Shown here: in pieces, positions 50,737-59,904 of the stretch
Layout of the letters: each line of letters opens with the position of its first letter
Numbering within the stretch: position 1 is the stretch's first letter
Assembly (NCBI RefSeq): GCF_000166195.2
Contig: NZ_CM001403.1
Location: forward strand, 7,118,877 to 7,182,876
From: Mucilaginibacter paludis DSM 18603
GTDB taxonomy: Bacteria; Bacteroidota; Bacteroidia; Sphingobacteriales; Sphingobacteriaceae
Length of the DNA: 64,000 bases
Reading direction: 5' to 3'
Program-made: the position numbers and the translations under genes
Notes under the pieces: model-generated
The model's database searches: none
Told to the model about the DNA's origin: nothing
Seen by the model: only the letters and a program-made list of their open reading frames with translations

Positions 50737-51822
50737 TTAAATATATTTCGTGCCGAACTTCTGTTTCACATCGGCAACTACCTGTTTTACGTTTTGCTCT
50801 TCGGAGCGAGGGCAAATTAGCAGCGTGTTGTTTGATTCTACAACGATAAAATCGTGCAGGCCTTTAATGATCACCAATTTATCTGCTGGTACGTTAACCA
50901 TACAGTCGGATGAGTCGTACATGATCACCTTTTCCGATGGGATTACTGCGTTGCCTACATAATCCTTTTCGGCAAGCTGGTAGATAGAGGCCCAGGTACC
51001 CAAATCGCTCCAGCCAAACTCTGATGGTAATACGTATACGTTATCAGCCTTTTCCATAATACCATAATCGATAGATATGTTGGTACATTGCTGGTAGGCT
51101 GAGTGGATGTAATTTTTTTCGTCCTCGGTATTATAAACCGGGCGTGCATCAGCAAAAATATCATTGATCTCGGGCAGATATTTGCCAAACGACTCAACAA
51201 TAGCCTTTGCCGACCAGATGAAGATACCTGCGTTCCATAAAAAGTCGCCGCTTTGTATAAAGGTCTTGGCAATTTCTAAAGTAGGTTTCTCGGTAAAGGT
51301 TTTAACCTTGTGGAAATCGTTATTCAGGGTTTTATCAGTAAACTGGATATAGCCATAGCCGGTATCCGGGCGCGATGGTTTAATACCCAAAGTTACCAGG
51401 CATCCGTTTTCTGTAGCCGTTGTTAACGATTTTTCTATCGTGTTAACAAAACCCTGCTCATCCAATATCAAGTGATCAGACGGGGCTACCACAATTGATG
51501 CGTTGGGATTGAGGCTTTCAATTTTAAAGCAACCGTAAGCAACGCAAGGCGCGGTGTTGCGCATTACAGGCTCGGTTAATATCTGGCCATCGGCCATATC
51601 AGGTATTTGCGCTTTTACAAGGTCGGTATATATTTCGTTAGTAACAACGTAAATGTTCTCTTTAGGACAAATTTTTAAAAAACGGTCGTAAGTTTGCTGA
51701 ATCAGGGTTTTTCCGGTTCCCAGGATATCGATAAATTGTTTGGGATGAGAGGTTCTGCTGATGGGCCAAAAGCGACTACCGATACCGCCAGCCATGATTA
51801 TGGCATAGTAATTACTGTTCAT
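50737..51822 (-). CDS. manC: Mannose-1-phosphate guanylyltransferase
   Basis: 361 residues. Nucleotidyltransferase start YYAIIMAGGIGSRFWPISRT with PKQFIDILG, then EPVMRNTAPCVAYGCF, VVAPSDHLI, the FTEKPTLEIAK motif and GIFIWSA. Makes GDP-mannose from GTP and mannose-1-phosphate for O-antigen, capsule and glycoprotein sugars. The length shows the transferase domain only, without the C-terminal isomerase domain of bifunctional ManC/AlgA. No other polysaccharide gene is adjacent. ATG at 51822, divergent from recQ. Confidence 0.93.
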   Translation of the reverse strand: MNSNYYAIIMAGGIGSRFWPISRTSHPKQFIDILGTGKTLIQQTYDRFLKICPKENIYVVTNEIYTDLVKAQIPDMADGQILTEPVMRNTAPCVAYGCFKIESLNPNASIVVAPSDHLILDEQGFVNTIEKSLTTATENGCLVTLGIKPSRPDTGYGYIQFTDKTLNNDFHKVKTFTEKPTLEIAKTFIQSGDFLWNAGIFIWSAKAIVESFGKYLPEINDIFADARPVYNTEDEKNYIHSAYQQCTNISIDYGIMEKADNVYVLPSEFGWSDLGTWASIYQLAEKDYVGNAVIPSEKVIMYDSSDCMVNVPADKLVIIKGLHDFIVVESNNTLLICPRSEEQNVKQVVADVKQKFGTKYI

Positions 51823-52061
51823 ATTTTGTTGTTTTTTTTGAATCGATTTTAAGATCGTGAAATTGAATAATAATTTTCAAACTACGATAACTAATAAAAA
51901 ATTATTTTGAATAAAAATGATGTTTATTTCAAAAAATAGTTGTACATTATACTTTGAATATCATAGTTTCTTAAAAAAGCATATTTTAATGCCATTTCTT
52001 TAAAAAATTTTGTTATTTTGATCTTTAATTTTTTATACACACATCGAATAATTTTATAGTA

Positions 52062-54257
52062 ATGATTGAGACGAAGAAGTCACTTTTCGATAATCTTCAG
52101 AATTTTTTTGGTTTCGATAACTTCAAGGGTGAGCAGGAAGCTATTATTACAAATATTTTGTCAGGCAACGATACTTTTGTGATCATGCCAACCGGTGGCG
52201 GAAAATCCATGTGTTACCAATTGCCGGCCTTGATGACCGATGGCATGGCAATCGTAATATCACCGCTGATAGCCCTGATGAAAAACCAGGTGGATCAGTT
52301 AAGGGCTTTTGGAGGATCTGACAGTATAGCCCATTTTTTAAACTCCTCATTAACTAAATCAGAAATTACGAAAGTTAAAGAAGATGTACTGAGCGGTAAA
52401 ACCAAGCTGCTTTATGTAGCACCTGAATCATTAACCAAGCAGGAAAATATTGATTTTTTGCGTTTAAACTCGGTTTCCTTCGTTGCTGTTGATGAAGCGC
52501 ATTGTATATCGGAGTGGGGCCATGATTTTAGGCCGGAGTATCGTAAAATACGCCAGGTAATTAGCAACATAGGCGAGAATATCCCCATTATCGCGTTAAC
52601 AGCTACCGCCACGCCTAAAGTGCAGCAGGATATCCAGAAAAACCTGCAGATGAACAATGCTACCATTTACAAATCATCGTTTAATCGCGGTAATTTGTTT
52701 TACGAGGTTAGGGCCAAGCGCAATGTTTTAAAAGAGATTGTAAGGTTTGTTAAACAGCACACCGGTAAATCGGGCATTATTTATTGCCTGAGCCGTAAAA
52801 AAGTTGAAGAAGTTGCCGAAGCTTTGAGCCTTAACGGCGTAAAGGCGCTCCCTTACCACGCCGGTTTGGACGCCAAGGTACGCGCCGACACGCAAGACAG
52901 ATTCCTGATGGAGGATGTAGATGTGATTGTAGCGACGATTGCTTTTGGAATGGGCATTGATAAACCCGATGTTAGGTATGTGATACACCACGATGTGCCC
53001 AAGAGCATGGAGGGTTATTACCAGGAAACCGGGCGTGCAGGCCGCGATGGCGGAGAAGGTGTTTGCTTAGCTTTTTACTCTGAAAAGGATATTGATAAGC
53101 TACAGAAATTTATGAAAGATAAGCCTGTTGCCGAAAGGGAAATAGGTACGCAGATATTAAAGGAAGTGATTGATTATGCCGAATCTGCAGTTTGCAGGCG
53201 TAAGCAGATATTGCACTACTTTGGCGAAAACTTTAACGAGGCCGGCTGTAATTGCATGTGCGATAACTGCAGTGCCACCAAGCAGTACTTTGATGCCGAA
53301 GCTCCTTTGCATAAGGCCTTGAGCCTGATGAAGAAGTTGGGCGAAAAATTTGATGATCATCACATTATCAGCGTTTTAATGGGTGTTGATAATCCGCAGA
53401 TCCACAATTACGAACATCATTTAATTGAGGAGTTTGGATCTGGCAAAGAGGAAGGCATCAACCTATGGAATTCGTTGATGAGGCAGGCGCTCTTAAATAA
53501 TTTTGTATCTAAGGATATCGACCATTATGGCTTGCTGCGCTTAACCAAATCGGGCCACGCGTTTTTAGAAAACCCTTATACGCTTCGGTATGTTTTAAAC
53601 AGGCCGATGGGTTCAACCGATGATGATGACGGCGATGATGCCAAACACGGCGGCTCGGCGGCGTTAGATACTGTTTTGCTGCAAATGCTGAAAGATCAGC
53701 GGAAAAAAATAGCCAAGCAAAAAGGATTGCCCCCGTTTGTTATCTTCCAGGATCCTTCTTTAGAGGAGATGTGCACGCATTATCCTATCAGCATTGACGA
53801 ACTGAAGCAGATTTCGGGCGTTGGATCAGGTAAGGCATTAAAATTTGGTGCGCCTTTTATCGATCTGATAAAAAAATATGTGGAGGAGCATGATATTGAC
53901 CGCCCTGTAGATATGGTGATTAAGAGTGCCGCCAACAAATCTGCCTTAAAGGTTTATATCATCCAGAATATTGATCGCCATTTATCGCTGGAAGATATAG
54001 CTAATTCCAAAGGCCTGAGCTATGAAGATATTATCCGCGAGGTTGAATCTATCGTCAACTCAGGCACCAAGTTAAACCTGAACTATTATATTGATGAGAT
54101 GATAGACGAGGACAGGCAGGAAGAGGTATTTGATTATTTTAAATCGAGCGAGATTGACTCGATTGATGAAGCCCTGGTAGAGTTAGGCCCCAACGAATAC
54201 ACCCGTGAAGAAATGCAGTTGATGCGGATTAAATTTATGAGTGAGTTAGGAAATTAA
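52062..54257 (+). CDS. recQ: ATP-dependent DNA helicase RecQ
   Basis: 731 residues. Walker A MPTGGGKSMCYQLPAL (42-57), DEAH box VDEAHCISEWGHDFRPEYRK, motif VI YYQETGRAGRDG, a zinc-binding region with four Cys (AVCRRKQ ... AGCNCMCDNC), winged helix, and an HRDC domain around 560-605 (MCTHYPISIDELKQISGVGS). About 120 further residues at the end (HLSLEDIANSKGLSYEDIIR) look like the helix-turn-helix tail of long RecQ forms common in Bacteroidota. Acts in recombination and fork repair. Confidence 0.97.
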   Translation: MIETKKSLFDNLQNFFGFDNFKGEQEAIITNILSGNDTFVIMPTGGGKSMCYQLPALMTDGMAIVISPLIALMKNQVDQLRAFGGSDSIAHFLNSSLTKSEITKVKEDVLSGKTKLLYVAPESLTKQENIDFLRLNSVSFVAVDEAHCISEWGHDFRPEYRKIRQVISNIGENIPIIALTATATPKVQQDIQKNLQMNNATIYKSSFNRGNLFYEVRAKRNVLKEIVRFVKQHTGKSGIIYCLSRKKVEEVAEALSLNGVKALPYHAGLDAKVRADTQDRFLMEDVDVIVATIAFGMGIDKPDVRYVIHHDVPKSMEGYYQETGRAGRDGGEGVCLAFYSEKDIDKLQKFMKDKPVAEREIGTQILKEVIDYAESAVCRRKQILHYFGENFNEAGCNCMCDNCSATKQYFDAEAPLHKALSLMKKLGEKFDDHHIISVLMGVDNPQIHNYEHHLIEEFGSGKEEGINLWNSLMRQALLNNFVSKDIDHYGLLRLTKSGHAFLENPYTLRYVLNRPMGSTDDDDGDDAKHGGSAALDTVLLQMLKDQRKKIAKQKGLPPFVIFQDPSLEEMCTHYPISIDELKQISGVGSGKALKFGAPFIDLIKKYVEEHDIDRPVDMVIKSAANKSALKVYIIQNIDRHLSLEDIANSKGLSYEDIIREVESIVNSGTKLNLNYYIDEMIDEDRQEEVFDYFKSSEIDSIDEALVELGPNEYTREEMQLMRIKFMSELGN

Positions 54258-54280
54258 TTTTAACTGACCCTGATAGAGAG

Positions 54281-54316
54281 AAAGAGCGATAGGATTAACT
54301 TATCGCTCTTTTTTTG
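54281..54316 (+). terminator. Rho-independent terminator of recQ
   Basis: AAAGAGCGATA / TATCGCTCTT stem with a 9-nt loop and seven T. Confidence 0.85.
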
Positions 54317-54341
54317 TACCTATAGCGCAGGGCAACGCTAA

Positions 54342-54537
54342 AAAAGTTTATTTGATTTTACTGACACAGACGGGAAACCCGCCGACAAATGGGCGCCTAC
54401 AGAGCCCAAACTTCTTTTTTCAGGACTATACATATAGTAGTGCGGTATTGATTTGCTGGCTGGTAGATACTTTAGTAAAACCGTTTGTGTTTTTGCTGGC
54501 CAAGATTGGTTTGCAACAGCTACATCATCGCTTTTAA
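54342..54537 (+). pseudogene. Possible remnant of a small membrane protein gene
   Basis: In the 370-bp gap after recQ. Frame 3 from 54342 reads KSLFDFTDTDGKPADKWAPT and on to a stop just past 54430; the next frame continues YSSAVLICWLVDTLVKPFVF and LLAKIGLQQLHHRF to 54537. The two look like halves of one ~65-residue protein joined by a frameshift near the T6 run at 54415-54420. There is no ATG and an in-frame stop lies just upstream, so the gene, if real, has decayed. Low confidence. Confidence 0.25.
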
Positions 54538-54627
54538 ACTGGTTTGATTATTACAGAGTTAATTTGATTGTTAAACCATTGCGTGAAATTTTGCTCAAAG
54601 CATTGAAAATATCCTAATGGTACAATC

Positions 54628-55092
54628 ATGACAGAGCATCAGCACAATACATTCAACCCCGTTACCGTGTTAAGATTGAGTATTGGTATCGTTTATTTGT
54701 GGTTTGGCGTATTGAAATTATTTTATGGTTTGAGCCCGGCCGAGCATATCGCTTCGCAAACGATACACCAATTAACTTTCGGATTAATGCCTGACCGGGT
54801 TGCTATTGACTTGTTGGCGCTGTGGGAATGCGGTTTAGGCTTGCTGTTGCTGATGTGTAAATGCATGAAAGCGGTTTTGTTAATGATGTTTATTCATATG
54901 GGTTTTACGTTTACGCCTTTTTTGTTTTTTCCGCACCAAACTTTTAATCATTTGCCTTACGATTTTACCCTGCTTGGCCAATACATCATGAAAAATATCA
55001 TCATCATCAGCGGTGGCCTGGTACTTTGGCGACAATATGTACAGCAGGTTCCGTTGTTTTTGGTGTCCTCTCCGGCCAATCAACATAAATGA
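54628..55092 (+). CDS. DoxX-like membrane protein
   Basis: 154 residues with four predicted membrane helices (VLRLSIGIVYLWFGVLKLFY; AIDLLALWECGLGLLLLM; VLLMMFIHMGFTFTPFLFF; YIMKNIIIISGGLVLW). The pattern 'SIGIVYLWFGVLKL ... E(H)IA ... LG..ECGLGLLLL ... KN..I.SGGLVL' fits the DoxX family. Inner membrane; role unknown. Starts 91 nt after the decayed gene. Confidence 0.75.
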   Translation: MTEHQHNTFNPVTVLRLSIGIVYLWFGVLKLFYGLSPAEHIASQTIHQLTFGLMPDRVAIDLLALWECGLGLLLLMCKCMKAVLLMMFIHMGFTFTPFLFFPHQTFNHLPYDFTLLGQYIMKNIIIISGGLVLWRQYVQQVPLFLVSSPANQHK

Positions 55093-55346
55093 TTCCTTTT
55101 TCGGAATTAAATTCTACTTAACGTGTTTTTTCTTTTATTATTAAAATTAAATTCTGTTTTTATTTTATAATTCAGCTTTATATTCTTTGTAATTTTAATA
55201 TTACAGTATTATTGAAATTTGGCGTTAAACTAAGGCGGGTAGCTATCGTCTTAGATATATAACACAACAATAAAAAAGTTGAAACTACCAGGAATAAAAA
55301 AACAAGATCCAAAGTAGTTGTAAATTAAAATAAAAAAATAAACAGC

Positions 55347-55910
55347 ATGAAAAAGTTAATTTTAGTATCCGCAATAGCAATTAGTGGTTTAATGTATCAA
55401 ACTGCAAGTGCCCAAATAGGTCTGCATTTAAACGTTAATTTAGGCCCAAGGCCGGTTTACGTTGCACCGGCACCGGTTTATAATGATGCTGATTATTATT
55501 ATCTGCCCGAAGTTGAAGCCTATTACTCGGTAAGTAATCACTGTTATTATTACCAGGATGGTGGAAATTGGATAACAGGAGCCTACCTGCCAGGCAGGTT
55601 TCATGATTATGATTGGCAACATGCACGCCGGTTTGCAGTTAACGAGCCAAGGCCATACTTACACAACGATGTTTACCGCGCCAGGTATGGCGGGATACAA
55701 GGCCGCCGCGACTGGGGACGTCGTGATGATCATAATGTGAGGGAATATGCCAGTCAGGACCGATTTAACCACGATGAGAACAGGAGAAACGACAATCAAC
55801 ATTACGATGCAAGGCCTAATCAGCAACGTAATGATCAAGGCGGCAGAGGTAATTACAACGACAGGGGAGACCACGACAATGGCGACCATGGAAGACGTGG
55901 AAGATTTTAA
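55347..55910 (+). CDS. Secreted Tyr/Arg/Asp-rich protein
   Basis: 187 residues. Signal peptide (KKLILVSAIAISGLMYQTASAQ), then a Tyr-rich domain (YYYLPEVEAYYSVSNHCYYY, GNWITGAYLPGRFHDYDW) and, from ~residue 115, a highly charged Arg/Asp/Asn/Gly tail (RDWGRRDDHNVREYA; QRNDQGGRGNYNDRGDHDNG). Similar exported proteins are common in Sphingobacteriaceae; no function known. A 250-bp AT-rich stretch precedes it and a terminator follows. Confidence 0.8.
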   Translation: MKKLILVSAIAISGLMYQTASAQIGLHLNVNLGPRPVYVAPAPVYNDADYYYLPEVEAYYSVSNHCYYYQDGGNWITGAYLPGRFHDYDWQHARRFAVNEPRPYLHNDVYRARYGGIQGRRDWGRRDDHNVREYASQDRFNHDENRRNDNQHYDARPNQQRNDQGGRGNYNDRGDHDNGDHGRRGRF

Positions 55911-55933
55911 CTATTGATTATTGATTAAGTTTG

Positions 55934-55966
55934 GCCGCCTTGTATAACAGCAGGGCGGCTTTTTTA
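55934..55966 (+). terminator. Terminator after the Tyr/Arg-rich protein gene
   Basis: GCCGCC / GGCGGC stem (55934-55939, 55954-55959) followed by seven T; it touches the stop of the convergent kinase gene. Confidence 0.65.
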
Positions 55967-58048
55967 TGCCATTAGTTTTTTAAGGCGAACATAAAAAGTT
56001 GTCCCTTCACCCGGGGTACTTTCAAACCATATTTCGCCGTTGTGGCTCTCTGTAATTTGCTTTGAAATGGATAGGCCCAGCCCGAATGATTTTTCGCCAG
56101 CGGTGCCGGGCCTTTTAGCCTCGGTGAACATGTTAAAAACCTGGTCTTTAATATCAGCCGGAATACCTATTCCCTGGTCCTTAACCGCTATTTTGATTTT
56201 GTCGTCTTCAACGCTCAGTTTAACGCCGATAACAGAACCCTGCGGGCTAAATTTAATGGCATTGCTGATGAGGTTGCTTAATACCCGCCATATCTTTTCG
56301 CGGCTAATGTATAGTTCCTCGGGTTTATCCAACACTTCCAGCATTATTTTTTGATTTTTTTCCGCTGCCTTAAATCTTAACAAGTCAACACTGTGGCTCA
56401 ACAGCATATTGATATCCACATATTGCCTGGTTATAATGGATGATGTTAATACGCCTGTAGCCTCTAAAATCTCGTTAATCAACTCGAGGGAGTTATCGGC
56501 AGTTTCCTGTATCAACTTTAATAGCTCTATTTGTTCGTTATCTAAGCCTTGTTCAACCAGTAGCAGCGTGGTTAAAGAAGCTATGCCCCCTATGGGGTTG
56601 CGTAAATCATGCGAAACGGCCCGCAATATCCTGTCCTTTTCTTTGCTGCTGTATTCAAGTTCCAATAACGAAGTTTCAAGTTGCCGTTTTTGCTCGTTAA
56701 CCGTTCGGTTGAGTTCGCTTAGCAAAGCCACATTTTGTTTTGATCGCCTCCAATTATAAAGTACTAAAAAAACAATGGCCAGGGCCATCAAAGCGAAAGC
56801 GAGGGTTATAATTAAGTAAGTGTGTTGTGTTTGGTTATCGCTTTTTAAGGTATTAATGGTCGACTGGTTTTCAAAATCCTTAAATTGCTGATTTACATTG
56901 CTCTCCTTTATCTTTATCGTAGCTGTGGTTAACGAATCCTTTATAGCTTCATATTTAAAAAGGTAAGTAATTGCCTTTTCGGGCTCTTTTTCGTTTTGAT
57001 AATATTCGGCCATTAAATGATTCCAATCAGCCTCGGCTTCGCTATTTTTTAAGGTATCTAATTGTGCACGGATATTTTTTAATAAGGCTATCAGCGCTTT
57101 TGTATTGTACAGATCAGCGTATAAACGGGCCAGTTTTAATTCAGTAAGCTGCGCATCTTTATTTTCGTATCCTTTTTTTAAATTAATTTGGATGCTTTTC
57201 TTTAAAAGGTTTTCGGCCTTGTTAAATTCTTTGCTTGCCAGGTAAAGGTCGGCCAGGTTGCCGTATACAACCCCTCTGGCTGCCTCAATCACTTCGCTTT
57301 TTTCAGGATATTTCCTGGCGCTGGCATTGATGTAGCTGAGTGCATTTTTAAAATATAACTCGGCGCTATCTCTTATACCGGCTTTGTTATAGCTTAATGC
57401 TGCATTGTCTAATAGCTCTTGCCCCCTGTAGTACGACAAAAAACCAACACCGCAACTGGCATTTTCAATGAAGCTTTGTTTAAAGTGGCTCGCAGCCAGT
57501 GCAAAATGCTCTTGCCTGTACATAATCATCCCCATGCGATAACTGTAATCACCTATGGTACAATTATCAACATAGTTTTTACCTATCAAATTACCCTTAT
57601 AATAAAGCTGGTAGGCCGCCTGGAATTTATTATTGATAAATAGTGCATCGCCTTTGGCAAAACTGGCTACGCCATATAGTTTGGCATATTTTTTTTCGTT
57701 ATGCGTGCTTTCTATGGTCGAAAGCATACTATCGGCATAAAGCATTGCCTTGCCGGGATTTTTTTTGCCCCGGTAATTGATATAGTAAAGAAAGGAATAA
57801 TACCTGAATACATCTACAACGTCCGAATTTTTGGTGGCTGTTTTCGCGGAGTCGAGCAAGTGCAAGGTTCTTGCCCGGTTGTTGGCGTACAGGTTGTCTG
57901 CACTATCAAGAAGCCTGGTGAATTTTGGGGATGAAGGAGTTGTGGATTGTTTTTGAACGCAGGCTATGAATGAAACAGAACACAATACAAGGAAAAAAGT
58001 AACTAAACTTTTTTTTGCATCATAGTTCTTTCCGGTAATATAGGGCAT
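55964..58048 (-). CDS. TPR-containing sensor histidine kinase
   Basis: 694 residues. N-terminal hydrophobic segment with a lipobox-like end (VTFFLVLCSVSFIAC), a periplasmic TPR array (~residues 40-390: YGNLADLYLASKEFNKAENL and similar), a membrane helix near 411-431 (LIITLAFALMALAIVFLVLY), a coiled coil, then the kinase: H-box VSHDLRNPIGG with His480, N-box NLISNAIKFSP (Asn596), G1 KDQGIGIPA, G2 FGLGLSISKQI. Typical of Bacteroidota TPR kinases that sense envelope or nutritional state. No cognate response regulator is adjacent; the single receiver at 16.5 kb is a distant possibility. Confidence 0.93.
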   Translation of the reverse strand: MPYITGKNYDAKKSLVTFFLVLCSVSFIACVQKQSTTPSSPKFTRLLDSADNLYANNRARTLHLLDSAKTATKNSDVVDVFRYYSFLYYINYRGKKNPGKAMLYADSMLSTIESTHNEKKYAKLYGVASFAKGDALFINNKFQAAYQLYYKGNLIGKNYVDNCTIGDYSYRMGMIMYRQEHFALAASHFKQSFIENASCGVGFLSYYRGQELLDNAALSYNKAGIRDSAELYFKNALSYINASARKYPEKSEVIEAARGVVYGNLADLYLASKEFNKAENLLKKSIQINLKKGYENKDAQLTELKLARLYADLYNTKALIALLKNIRAQLDTLKNSEAEADWNHLMAEYYQNEKEPEKAITYLFKYEAIKDSLTTATIKIKESNVNQQFKDFENQSTINTLKSDNQTQHTYLIITLAFALMALAIVFLVLYNWRRSKQNVALLSELNRTVNEQKRQLETSLLELEYSSKEKDRILRAVSHDLRNPIGGIASLTTLLLVEQGLDNEQIELLKLIQETADNSLELINEILEATGVLTSSIITRQYVDINMLLSHSVDLLRFKAAEKNQKIMLEVLDKPEELYISREKIWRVLSNLISNAIKFSPQGSVIGVKLSVEDDKIKIAVKDQGIGIPADIKDQVFNMFTEAKRPGTAGEKSFGLGLSISKQITESHNGEIWFESTPGEGTTFYVRLKKLMA

Positions 58049-58154
58049 TCAAACAAATTAGTAAACCCCAAATATAGGGTTTAGATCACTTTAAACAATT
58101 GTAAATAAAGTTATAATTAAATTATTTGTCCAATAATAAATGGGGGTTTGTGTT

Positions 58155-59336
58155 TTATTTAAAAGCATCCTGCCCGGTTATATCCATCCCGGTAATCAGT
58201 AAATGAATATCGTGCGTGCCTTCATAAGTTATCACCGATTCGAGGTTCATCATGTGCCGCATAATAGAGTAGTCGCCGGTAATTCCCATTCCACCCAAAA
58301 TTTGCCGGGCCTCGCGGGCAATGGTTATCGCGGTTTCAACACTATTGCGTTTGGCCATTGATATCTGTGCTGCCGTAGCGCGGTTTTCGCTTTTTAATAC
58401 CCCTAAGCGCCAAACCAACAGTTGCGCCTTGGTGATTTCGGTAATCATTTCGGCCAGTTTTTTTTGTTGTAACTGAAACCCCGCTATAGGCTTGCCAAAT
58501 TGCACCCGCTCCTTGGCGTACCGCAGTGCAGTATCGTAACAGTCCATCGCACAGCCTATAGCACCCCAGGCAATGCCGTAGCGCGCCTGGTTTAAACAAC
58601 CCAAAGGGCCTTTTAAGCCAGATACATTGGGCAGTAAGTTATCTTTGGGCACTTTAACGTTATCAAAAACCAGTTCGCCGGTTGCTGATGCTCTTAACGA
58701 CCATTTATTGTGCGTTTCGGGTGTGGTAAAGCCCCCCATGCCACGCTCTACTATTAAGCCCTGTATTTTGCCGCCTTCGTTTTTAGCCCATACCACGGCT
58801 ATATCAGCAAAGGGCGCGTTCGATATCCACATTTTGGCACCATTCAGTAAATAATGATCGCCTGCGTCTTTAAAGTTGGTGGTTAGCCCGCCGGGGTTCG
58901 ATCCATGATCGGGCTCCGTTAAGCCAAAGCAGCCCATTAACTCTCCGCTTGCCAGTTTAGGCAAATACTTTTTGCGTTGCTCTTCCGATCCATAAGCGTA
59001 TATAGGATACATCACCAGGGAACCCTGTACCGAAGCCGTAGAGCGAATGCCGGAGTCGCCGCGCTCAATTTCCTGCATAATAATTCCGTAGGCTATATAA
59101 TCCAAACCGGCACCTCCATATTCAACCGGGATGGTAGGCCCAAAGGCGCCTATCTCTGCCAGGCCCTTAAGCAATTGCCTCGGAAATTCGGCACGTTGAG
59201 CATAATCTTCAATAATAGGGCTCAGTTCTTTCTTCACCCAATCGCGCGCCGACTGGCGGATCAGTTTATGCTCATCGCTTAAAAGTTCGTCCAGTAAATA
59301 ATAATCCGGGGCTTCATACAGGTCGTTTTTAGGCAT
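58155..59336 (-). CDS. gcdH: Glutaryl-CoA dehydrogenase
   Basis: 393 residues of the acyl-CoA dehydrogenase fold. Close to GcdH throughout: GDSGIRSTASVQGSLVMYPI (the Arg contacts the gamma-carboxylate), YAYGSEEQRKKYLPKLASGE, GCFGLTEPDHGSNPGG, KWSLRASATGELVFDNVKVP, LNQARYGIAWGAIG and the catalytic Glu in TYEGTHDIH. Oxidises and decarboxylates glutaryl-CoA to crotonyl-CoA in lysine and tryptophan breakdown, passing electrons to ETF. No other gene of the pathway lies in the window. Confidence 0.93.
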   Translation of the reverse strand: MPKNDLYEAPDYYLLDELLSDEHKLIRQSARDWVKKELSPIIEDYAQRAEFPRQLLKGLAEIGAFGPTIPVEYGGAGLDYIAYGIIMQEIERGDSGIRSTASVQGSLVMYPIYAYGSEEQRKKYLPKLASGELMGCFGLTEPDHGSNPGGLTTNFKDAGDHYLLNGAKMWISNAPFADIAVVWAKNEGGKIQGLIVERGMGGFTTPETHNKWSLRASATGELVFDNVKVPKDNLLPNVSGLKGPLGCLNQARYGIAWGAIGCAMDCYDTALRYAKERVQFGKPIAGFQLQQKKLAEMITEITKAQLLVWRLGVLKSENRATAAQISMAKRNSVETAITIAREARQILGGMGITGDYSIMRHMMNLESVITYEGTHDIHLLITGMDITGQDAFK

Positions 59337-59498
59337 AACAGGTGTTTATGTATAAGCAAATCTAATAATTAGGAATCACAGCGCATAATGTTTAGTTCCT
59401 GAGTTAATGATCTGTAGTTTGGCAAAGTAATGATGGCTTTGGTTTATTATGGCAGATATCATACGCCATGCTCTCATCAAACAATCGCCAGGCATTAA

Positions 59499-59528
59499 TT
59501 GCACTAACAGGCCAATTTGATAACTTTA
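59499..59528 (+). promoter_or_regulatory. Predicted promoter of folB; leaderless
   Basis: TTG at 59499-59501, 19-nt spacer, TAACTTTA at 59521-59528 (one mismatch). The ATG begins only 4 nt later. Confidence 0.5.
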
Positions 59529-59532
59529 CCGC

Positions 59533-59904
59533 ATGATTAAAGTGGCATTGCAAGGCGTGGAGTTTTTTGCTTATCACGGCTTTTATCCCCAGGAACAGGT
59601 TTTGGGTAACCATTTTGTGGTTGACGTATCGGTTAGGTTTGTGCAACAGCATCATTTTAATGATGACGAGATTGCTTACACCGTTAATTACGAACAGCTT
59701 TACCGGATAGTGGAGCAAGAAATGAGATACACCCGTAAATTGCTTGAAACTGTGGTGCAGGGCATTATCGATCAAATAAAAACCACTTATCCTTTTGTGG
59801 AAATTATACAGGCCAGTATTCAAAAATTAAATCCTCCCTTACCGGGTAAAGTAGCCAGCTCTTTTATCGAGATAACCTATACCAAACCTGATGATGTTCA
59901 ATAA
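59533..59904 (+). CDS. folB: Dihydroneopterin aldolase
   Basis: 123 residues, full length. VALQGVEFFAYHGFYPQEQV is the family start with catalytic-region Tyr/His, YTVNYEQLYRIVEQEM holds the pterin-binding segment, LLETVVQGIIDQI follows, and the conserved Lys occurs in IQKLNPPLPG. Cleaves dihydroneopterin in folate synthesis. The next gene starts 14 nt before its stop. Confidence 0.95.
   Translation: MIKVALQGVEFFAYHGFYPQEQVLGNHFVVDVSVRFVQQHHFNDDEIAYTVNYEQLYRIVEQEMRYTRKLLETVVQGIIDQIKTTYPFVEIIQASIQKLNPPLPGKVASSFIEITYTKPDDVQ

Noticed and set aside
54361..54420. Possible riboswitch (cgggaaacccg and gggcgcc...agagccc stems)
   Set aside because: The short stems do not match a riboswitch consensus I know, and the stretch reads better as decayed coding sequence.
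59404..59823. 139-codon minus-strand ORF
   Set aside because: Antisense to folB, which is complete and has a promoter.
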